A DNA stretch of 16,872 nucleotides from Actinomycetota bacterium (GTDB taxonomy: Bacteria; Actinomycetota; CADDZG01; WHSQ01). Within the stretch, counting starts at the first letter, position 1. Every line of letters begins with the position of its first letter. Where the stretch lies: positions 5,191-22,062 of the forward strand of contig JADDQX010000024.1 of the NCBI GenBank assembly GCA_016781115.1. Direction: 5' to 3'. A model generated the notes under the pieces. The model searched no databases. It saw nothing but the letters and a program-made list of their open reading frames with translations, and had not been told where the DNA came from. The position numbers and the translations under genes were made by a program. Below, in pieces: positions 5,323 to 10,421 of this stretch.

Positions 5323-7329
5323 TCAATCTGTGACAAATCCACCCATAAGGCTGTAGGTGCCGGGTGGCAGCGAGAACGACAGGTCGGCAGCCGTAGTGGC
5401 CCCCGGTTCCAGAACCACGTCGATGTGGTCCGAGCTGAGGGTCGATGAACGCCCCGATCCCGCGACGATCTCGAGCACGAGGCGCCCCCGCACCACGAGC
5501 CTCCTGTCCTCGCTGAGATTCGCCAGCGTCACCGTCGAGGTCAGGTCGTCACCTGCCGTCTGAAGCGACACCAGGAGCTCCTGTGTCATCTCGGGAGTCA
5601 GGATGCGCCCCGATGTCTGCGTCACCACGCCCCCTTCCGCCCACTCGAGGAAGATCGTGTTGTCGCCGCCGCGCGTCTGCATCGAGTCTGCGGGGAGATC
5701 CTCGGGGGGGACGACCACCGAGACCACCGAGGTCACCTCTTCGAAAACCACCTCGGTCGTGGTCGCGGCATCCTCAGCCGTGGAGCCATCGGAACCTTCC
5801 GTCGGCAAGGGGGCACCGCCTTCGGGAGCTTTGCGGTCGAGCCGCAGGCCCAACACCTGATCCTTCTCCTTGGGTGATCGATCATCCGGAGCCGGGGTCG
5901 GACTCGCCGCGGGGGCCGGAGCCTCAGAGGCCGTGTCCGCCGAATCGCCGCTGTCGGATACGCAGGCGGCGCCGGTAAGCATCAACGCGACGACCGTGAG
6001 CGCCAGCGCCCGCCGTGGCGAGACCGAAGCGCGAGATCCGGATACGAGCACCGCGCCCAGAGCGATCAAGAACAACCCGGTCATCACGAGAGCACCCGGC
6101 GAGGCGCCCGTCACCGGGAGGACCCCTCCGGTGGAAGCCGCGACCTCGACGGTGACCGGCACCATCTTCGTCACCGTCCGCTGCTCGACGACCGGAGCTA
6201 TCTCACGTCCACCTTCGGTCCGGACACCCAGCACGTATCCCAGGTACGTGTTCTGGCTGCTGCTGGCGGCCGGCTCGCCGCCTATGGTGGCGTCTACATC
6301 GTTCCGAGCCTCGAGGTCCCCGGGAGCGACTGCCCGCGCGGACCACGACAACTGCACCTCTTCGCCTGGAGCCAAGCGTTCGAAGATCCAGACGATGTCT
6401 TCTCTAGAGGGCGAGCCACCGAGCTGCACCGCATCGGCCTCGGCGATCGCCGCGACGCCCACCACGTCGAATTCCGGAGCGATCTCGGTGATCACGACGA
6501 CATCCTCGAGGGGAGCTTGCGTCTGGTTGGCCACGAGGGCCGAGAAGGCAGACGTCTCTCCCACCTGCACCAGAAGGGGCGAGGACTGAGTCAAGCTGAG
6601 CCCGCCGGCCCCGCCAGGCGAGACCTCCACGTAGAGCTGGTGGCGGACGACCCGATCGTCGATCGATACCGCGAACCGCACCGGCTCTTGCGCCCCCGCG
6701 GGGGCGGAGGAGGCGACTACGGTCACCCTGCCCTCAGAGGTCTCTCCGGGAGCCAGGGGGCCGAGATCGAGGGAAACCAGATCTCCGGAGGCAGGGGCCG
6801 CGGGATCGGAGCCGACCACGTCCAGGTACGACGGAAGCTCAACCAACACGCCCACGCTACTCACCTGATCCGTTCCCGGGTTGGAAGCAACGACGGTAAG
6901 GATCGAGGTCTCGCCGATGGAAAGCGAGGCGGGCGAGGCGGAGAAGGAGACGTCGACCACGTCTGCTTGCTCGGCAGATGACCCGTTCCCCGAGCCCGTG
7001 CGCTGTGCGGAGTCGCTCCTAGACGGCCGTTCCGAACGCTCTTCGTCGGACTCCTGGTCCGACTCCTGGTCGCTTGCCGAGCCGGCGCCGGAGGACTCGT
7101 CCTCGGATCCTTGATGGGAGGAGGATTCCTCCTCCGAGGCTTCCTCAGGTGCGTCTTCCTCTTCGGGTGCGTCCTGGTCGTCCTTGTCGTCCTTGTCGTC
7201 CCTGCCGTGGGCCGGAGCGTTGTCTGATCCCTTCCCCTGGCCGGGATCGGCCCACGAGGTCCCGATCGAGAACGCGACGACGATGAGGATCAACAGGGCC
7301 GTGATGACGGAACGGCTGGTTCGATACAC
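5323..7329 (-). CDS. Secreted DUF11-like protein with LPVTG sorting signal, fused in frame to a lipoprotein-like C-terminal half
   Basis: The 668-residue product starts at a GTG with GGGGAG upstream. Residues 1-27 are a signal peptide (cleavage predicted after S-W-A). Residues ~28-125 are an Asp/Glu/Ser-rich low-complexity stretch encoded by short repeats. Residues ~126-240 and ~245-350 are two beta-sandwich repeats of the DUF11/CARDB kind (A-S-N-P-G-T ... L-A-P-G-E; V-A-N-Q-T ... L-A-P-G-E). Residues 404-408 are LPVTG, followed by a hydrophobic helix (~411-429) and S-P-R-R: a complete sortase signal. The frame then continues with a second hydrophobic helix (~441-455) ending L-T-G-A-A-C (Cys456, lipobox-like but Gly at -3), a Pro/Ala/Ser-rich linker and a ~110-residue beta-rich domain. 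The two halves look like a wall-anchored protein and a lipoprotein joined without a stop. Function is unknown. Confidence 0.85.
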   Translation of the reverse strand: MYRTSRSVITALLILIVVAFSIGTSWADPGQGKGSDNAPAHGRDDKDDKDDQDAPEEEDAPEEASEEESSSHQGSEDESSGAGSASDQESDQESDEERSERPSRSDSAQRTGSGNGSSAEQADVVDVSFSASPASLSIGETSILTVVASNPGTDQVSSVGVLVELPSYLDVVGSDPAAPASGDLVSLDLGPLAPGETSEGRVTVVASSAPAGAQEPVRFAVSIDDRVVRHQLYVEVSPGGAGGLSLTQSSPLLVQVGETSAFSALVANQTQAPLEDVVVITEIAPEFDVVGVAAIAEADAVQLGGSPSREDIVWIFERLAPGEEVQLSWSARAVAPGDLEARNDVDATIGGEPAASSSQNTYLGYVLGVRTEGGREIAPVVEQRTVTKMVPVTVEVAASTGGVLPVTGASPGALVMTGLFLIALGAVLVSGSRASVSPRRALALTVVALMLTGAACVSDSGDSADTASEAPAPAASPTPAPDDRSPKEKDQVLGLRLDRKAPEGGAPLPTEGSDGSTAEDAATTTEVVFEEVTSVVSVVVPPEDLPADSMQTRGGDNTIFLEWAEGGVVTQTSGRILTPEMTQELLVSLQTAGDDLTSTVTLANLSEDRRLVVRGRLVLEIVAGSGRSSTLSSDHIDVVLEPGATTAADLSFSLPPGTYSLMGGFVTD
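7046..7069. repeat. Two tandem 12-bp units inside the acidic segment
   Basis: tcggactcctgg (7046-7057) and tccgactcctgg (7058-7069) differ by one base and encode S-D-Q-E-type repeats on the minus strand, in the acidic linker of the secreted protein. Copy number may vary by slippage. Confidence 0.6.
7172..7198. repeat. Three tandem 9-bp units coding for Asp/Lys repeats
   Basis: tcctggtcg followed by two identical copies of tccttgtcg encode the D-D-K-D-D-K-D-D-Q run next to the signal peptide of the minus-strand secreted protein. Their length is a multiple of three, so slippage would change linker length without shifting the frame. Confidence 0.65.
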
Positions 7330-7553
7330 AGTGCAACTCCCCGTAATGGTCGAAGGAAAGAGCGCGCGACCGGGACTCGATCCGCAAGCGCCTCGAAAGT
7401 CTTGGATGTCGCTTCGCTACCTGCTGCCCCACCAGCCGCGCCCGCTCCGCTAGTTGCAGGCGCCCGAACAGGCTACCGGAGCTGTGTTGCTGGAGTCAAC
7501 TGTTGAGCATGGATGCCCCCTTTTTCTCCTGCGGGTCACCCCGGTGCGGTGGC

Positions 7554-7559
7554 TATCCT
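7554..7559 (+). promoter_or_regulatory. -10 box of a leaderless transcript before the DUF2505-like gene
   Basis: TATCCT lies exactly six bases before the ATG at 7566, placing the transcription start at or next to the start codon. No Shine-Dalgarno is visible, as expected for a leaderless mRNA. The 236 bases between 7329 and 7566 otherwise show nothing I can name. Confidence 0.5.
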
Positions 7560-7565
7560 GCTGGG

Positions 7566-8063
7566 ATGGACTTTGAGGTCACTCACTCTTTCCACGCGGG
7601 CGTAGATGAGCTCGCGGCCGCTCTCCTGGACGAGGAGTTCCAGGCGTCCCTGGCCGACGTCGGGTCGCTGGCGGAGCGGGAGATGATCCTGCAAGAGGAG
7701 CGACGGGACGGGACGGTTCTGCGACAGATCCGCTGCGTGCTCGACCTCGAGGTGAGCGGGCCCGCCAAGAGGTTCCTCGGGGATGCGAAACCGGCCTGGG
7801 TCGAGGAGGCGCTGTGGGATCCCTCTGCTCGGCGCTGGAGCTGGACCATCCACCCTGAGGTGGCGGCGGAACTGATGGCAGCCGGGGGCCAGATCGACGT
7901 TCGGACGAAGCAGTCCGGCGCGAGCCGCACGGTGTCGGGGACGGTGAAGGTAAAGGTCCCGCTGTACGGATCCAAGGTCGAAAGGTGGATCATCGACGGC
8001 ATCCGGGCGGCCTACGACGAAGAGGCCGAGCGACTCGCGGAATGGCTGGAACGCGAAAAGTAG
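7566..8063 (+). CDS. DUF2505-like (SRPBCC-fold) protein
   Basis: The product is 165 residues from the ATG at 7566, beginning M-D-F-E-V-T-H-S-F. An earlier in-frame ATG at 7503 would add 21 residues of Cys/Pro-rich sequence that do not fit the family and would ignore the -10 box at 7554. The layout (opening strand, a helix that positions D-E-E-F-Q, alternating strands, then T-V-S-G-T-V-K-V-K-V-P-L-Y-G-S-K-V-E before a long terminal helix) matches DUF2505, an actinobacterial family related to START/SRPBCC ligand-binding folds. No ligand or enzyme activity is known to me. It sits just upstream of glnA1 but that gene has its own promoter signals. Confidence 0.8.
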   Translation: MDFEVTHSFHAGVDELAAALLDEEFQASLADVGSLAEREMILQEERRDGTVLRQIRCVLDLEVSGPAKRFLGDAKPAWVEEALWDPSARRWSWTIHPEVAAELMAAGGQIDVRTKQSGASRTVSGTVKVKVPLYGSKVERWIIDGIRAAYDEEAERLAEWLEREK

Positions 8064-8080
8064 TTAGCGCGTTCTCCCAC

Positions 8081-8118
8081 TTAACGGGGCTGTAACACCC
8101 GCGAAACCCTCGAGAAAT
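8081..8118 (+). promoter_or_regulatory. GlnR-like operator in front of glnA1 (four half-sites at 11-bp spacing)
   Basis: TTAAC (8081-8085), GTAAC (8092-8096), GAAAC (8103-8107) and GAAAT (8114-8118) are each separated by six bases. The central pair GTAAC-N6-GAAAC is an exact match to the actinobacterial GlnR consensus gTnAC-n6-GaAAC. The array is centred at 8099.5, about 41 bases upstream of the start expected from the -10 box at 8129, the usual place for an activator touching RNA polymerase. Confidence 0.65.
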
Positions 8119-8128
8119 CGCGCTTGGC

Positions 8129-8134
8129 TAGGGT
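8129..8134 (+). promoter_or_regulatory. -10 box of glnA1
   Basis: TAGGGT fits TANNNT. There is no good -35 hexamer 17 bases upstream, as is common for activator-dependent promoters. The predicted leader (~8141-8185) contains a 6-bp hairpin (GCGATC 8142-8147 with GATCGC 8155-8160) before the ribosome binding site GGAGG (8174-8178). Confidence 0.5.
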
Positions 8135-8185
8135 TCCCGCAGCGATCAAGGAACGATCGCGTACCCCCTGCAAGGAGGCGCGTAC

Positions 8186-9610
8186 ATGGCAGCAAGCCCG
8201 TCCGACGTCCTGAAGCTCGGCCAGCAGAGCGGCGCCGAGTTCGCAGACATCCGGTTCTCGGATCTCCCCGGTCTGATGCAGCACTTCTCGATGCCGTTCG
8301 ACGAGCTCGACGAGGAGGCGTTCGAAGAGGGCTTCGGCTTCGATGGATCCTCGATCCGCGGCTTCCAAGAGATCCAGGAATCCGACATGCTCCTCGTCCC
8401 GGATCCGGACACGGCCGTGATGGATCCCTTCCGGCAGCACCCGACCCTGATCCTCAACGCCTTCGTCAAGGACCCCGTAACCGGCGAGTTCTACACCCGC
8501 GATCCCCGCTACATCGCGAAGAAGGCGAGCGACTACCTGAAGGGCTCGGGCGTAGCCGACCGCGCCTACTTCGGTCCGGAAGCAGAGTTCTACGTCTTCG
8601 ACTCGATCCGCTTCGACCAGAACCAGCACTCCGCCTACCACTACATCGACGCGGTCGAAGGAGCCTGGAACTCGGGGGCCGAGGAAGGCGGTCGGAACCT
8701 CGGTTACAAGCCACGCTACAAGGAGGGCTACTTCCCGGTCCCGCCGATGGACCACTACCAGGACCTCCGTTCCGAGATGGTCCTGATCCTGCGCCAGCTT
8801 GGCATCCCGGTCGAGATCCATCACCACGAGGTCGGCACCGCCGGCCAGAGCGAGATCGACATGGGCTTCGATGACCTCCTGCCGATGGCGGACCGGCTGA
8901 TGCTCTACAAGTACGTCATCAAGAACGTCGCACTGAGGGCCGGAAAGACGGTCACGTTCATGCCCAAGCCGATCTTCCAGGACAACGGCTCGGGGATGCA
9001 CGTGCACATGTCGCTGTGGAAGGACGGCGAGTCCCTGATGTTCGACGAGCTCGGCTACGCGCAGCTGTCGGACACCGCGCGCTGGTACATCGGCGGACTG
9101 CTCGAGCACGCGGGATCGCTGCTGGCGCTCTGCGCGCCGACCACGAACTCGTACAAGAGGTTGGTGCCCGGTTACGAGGCTCCCGTGAACCTGGTCTATT
9201 CGCAGCGGAACCGCTCGGCTGCGGTCCGGATCCCGCTCTACTCGAAGTCTCCGAAGAGCAAGCGGATCGAGTTCCGCTGCCCCGACCCCTCGTGCAACCC
9301 TTACCTCGCCTTTCCCGCGTTGCTCATGGCGGGCCTCGACGGGATCCGCAACAAGATCGAGCCCGCCGACCCGATGGACAAGGACCTGTACGAGCTGCCG
9401 CCGGAGGAGTTGGCCGCGGTTCCTCAGGTCCCGGGGTCACTCGACACGGCGCTGGATGCGCTCGAGGGCGACCACGACTACCTCCTCGAAGGCGGCGTCT
9501 TCACACAGGACGTGATCGATCACTGGATCGACTACAAGAGGGTGCGCGAGGTGGACGAGATGAGGCTGCGCCCGCACCCCTGGGAGTTCAACCTCTACTA
9601 CGACATCTAA
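8186..9610 (+). CDS. glnA: Type I-beta glutamine synthetase (GlnA1)
   Basis: The 474-residue enzyme makes glutamine from glutamate, ammonia and ATP as a cytoplasmic dodecamer. Length and motifs match the adenylylation-controlled I-beta class: F-D-G-S-S-I-R-G-F near residue 55, the metal-binding E-A-E-F-Y-V-F-D, H-H-H-E-V-G-T-A-G-Q, the G-S-G-M-H-V-H segment, N-R-S-A-A-V-R-I-P and R-C-P-D-P-S-C-N-P-Y-L. The adenylylation site is present as K-D-L-Y-E-L-P-P-E-E with Tyr402, the counterpart of the E. coli Tyr397 region. GGAGG seven bases before the ATG fixes the start. Upstream are GlnR-like sites and a -10 box; downstream is a terminator, so it is probably a single-gene transcript. The GlnE enzyme encoded 0.8 kb away is its expected modifier. 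Confidence 0.97.
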   Translation: MAASPSDVLKLGQQSGAEFADIRFSDLPGLMQHFSMPFDELDEEAFEEGFGFDGSSIRGFQEIQESDMLLVPDPDTAVMDPFRQHPTLILNAFVKDPVTGEFYTRDPRYIAKKASDYLKGSGVADRAYFGPEAEFYVFDSIRFDQNQHSAYHYIDAVEGAWNSGAEEGGRNLGYKPRYKEGYFPVPPMDHYQDLRSEMVLILRQLGIPVEIHHHEVGTAGQSEIDMGFDDLLPMADRLMLYKYVIKNVALRAGKTVTFMPKPIFQDNGSGMHVHMSLWKDGESLMFDELGYAQLSDTARWYIGGLLEHAGSLLALCAPTTNSYKRLVPGYEAPVNLVYSQRNRSAAVRIPLYSKSPKSKRIEFRCPDPSCNPYLAFPALLMAGLDGIRNKIEPADPMDKDLYELPPEELAAVPQVPGSLDTALDALEGDHDYLLEGGVFTQDVIDHWIDYKRVREVDEMRLRPHPWEFNLYYDI

Positions 9611-9670
9611 GCAGAACAAACGGGGGCGCTCATCACCGTCGAGCTGACGCAATAGGGAGACTTTTGCTGA

Positions 9671-9697
9671 AGAGGGGGCCTTCGGGCCCCCTCTTTT
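9671..9697 (+). terminator. Intrinsic terminator of glnA1
   Basis: A perfect 10-bp stem (AGAGGGGGCC 9671-9680 with GGCCCCCTCT 9685-9694) capped by TTCG is followed by TTT. It lies 60 bases after the glnA1 stop codon and separates it from the selenoprotein gene. Confidence 0.92.
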
Positions 9698-9720
9698 CGT
9701 TCCGACGGTCGGACAGGCGC

Positions 9721-9726
9721 TAGGTT
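9721..9726 (+). promoter_or_regulatory. -10 box of a leaderless transcript before the selenoprotein gene
   Basis: TAGGTT lies exactly six bases before the ATG at 9733, the same spacing as at 7554 and 15315. It points to transcription starting at the ATG and independently supports 9733, well upstream of the in-frame TGA, as the true start. No Shine-Dalgarno and no clear -35 box are seen. Confidence 0.5.
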
Positions 9727-9732
9727 TGTGAG

Positions 9733-10260
9733 ATGGCGAACCTGCGAGACATCGAGAACACCGTGCTTCCGGACTCGTTCGGCCAGGAGCGCAGGATCGG
9801 CGACCTCTGGAAAGACCAGCCGGTGGTTCTCGTCTGGCTGCGGCACTACGGCTGAACTTTCTGCCGCGAGTACACCGCTCAGTTGAGCGGTAGATACGAC
9901 GAGTTCACCGCCAAAGGTGCGAACGTGGCCGCCATCGGGATGGGCATCCCCGAGATGGCTGCAGACTTCCGCGACCGCCGAGACGTGCCGTTCCCGTTGC
10001 TCGTGGATCGCACGAAACAGACCTATCGCGCGCTGGAGATGAAACGCGGCAACATATGGGAGGTCATGGGCCCGCCGAACTGGCCGCGCTACATCAAGGG
10101 GATCTTGTCTGGGCACGGCGTGGACAAGCCGCAGCAGGACCCTCTCCAGATGGGCGGCGTCCTGGTCGTCGATAACGACGGACGCGTCACGTACGAGTTC
10201 CGTTCTTCAGTAGCAGCCGAGAATCCCCCTGTAGACGAGGTGTTGGGCGCTCTCCCATGA
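9733..10260 (+). CDS. Selenocysteine-containing peroxiredoxin-like protein (PRXL2/SelU-like, AhpC/TSA superfamily), TGA 9853-9855 read as Sec41
   Basis: Read through one in-frame TGA, the gene gives 175 residues with continuous thioredoxin-fold sequence on both sides: D-Q-P-V-V-L-V-W-L-R-H-Y-G, then U41-T-F-C44-R-E-Y, then A-A-I-G-M-G-I-P and F-P-L-L-V-D-R-T-K-Q-T-Y-R-A-L. Family members carry R-H-F-G-C-x-x-C-R-E here, so TGA replaces exactly the first active-site cysteine, the standard Cys-to-Sec exchange. A hairpin of bacterial SECIS type follows at 9870-9897. The family reduces peroxides or disulfides using thiols; Sec would raise reactivity. Starting after the TGA (9883) would lose the active site and the first strands. 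A -10 box six bases upstream supports the ATG at 9733. It overlaps the next gene by ATGA. Decoding needs SelA/SelB/SelC/SelD, none of which are in this window. Confidence 0.88.
9870..9897 (+). promoter_or_regulatory. Candidate bacterial SECIS element
   Basis: ACCGCTC (9874-9880) and GAGCGGT (9885-9891) form a perfect 7-bp stem around the loop AGTT, with three further pairs below an internal loop (GTA 9870-9872 with TAC 9895-9897). The stem begins 18 bases after the TGA and the loop 25 bases after it, and G is the second loop base. Bacterial SECIS elements are short hairpins right after the UGA with a G among the first apical-loop bases, which SelB recognises; this one fits. Confidence 0.75.
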
Positions 10261-10421
10261 GGTTCCTCCCCCTCTTGCTGCTCGGGGTCGTCCTGGTCGC
10301 GGTGGTTGCATCGATGGCGGGCGACCGGCACAAAGCCGTGCAAGCGGTGGGGAAGATGGCGTTCACGATCGCGCTGATGATCGTGATGGCGGCCGTATTT
10401 GCGATCATCGCGGACGGATAG
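10257..10421 (+). CDS. 54-residue membrane peptide coupled to the selenoprotein gene
   Basis: The ATG at 10257 overlaps the selenoprotein stop codon as ATGA, so translation is probably coupled. The 54 residues contain two hydrophobic helices: residues ~2-19 (F-L-P-L-L-L-L-G-V-V-L-V) and ~36-52 (T-I-A-L-M-I-V-M-A-A-V-F), joined by a short polar, basic loop (G-D-R-H-K-A-V-Q). There are no cysteines. It could anchor or partner the selenoprotein at the membrane, but that is inference. The stop codon abuts the glnE stop with no spacer. No family is recognised. Confidence 0.7.
   Translation: MRFLPLLLLGVVLVAVVASMAGDRHKAVQAVGKMAFTIALMIVMAAVFAIIADG

Noticed and set aside
8081..9109. Long open frame on the minus strand across glnA1
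   Set aside because: It is the opposite-strand shadow of a highly conserved GC-rich gene, and it would cover the glnA1 promoter; the glnA1 reading is unambiguous.
9883..10260. A shorter protein starting at TTG 9883, or a pseudogene broken by the TGA
   Set aside because: The 9883 start lies inside the SECIS-like stem-loop and removes the active site and first strands of the fold. Upstream sequence is in frame, conserved in character, and has its own -10 box, which a decayed gene would not keep.
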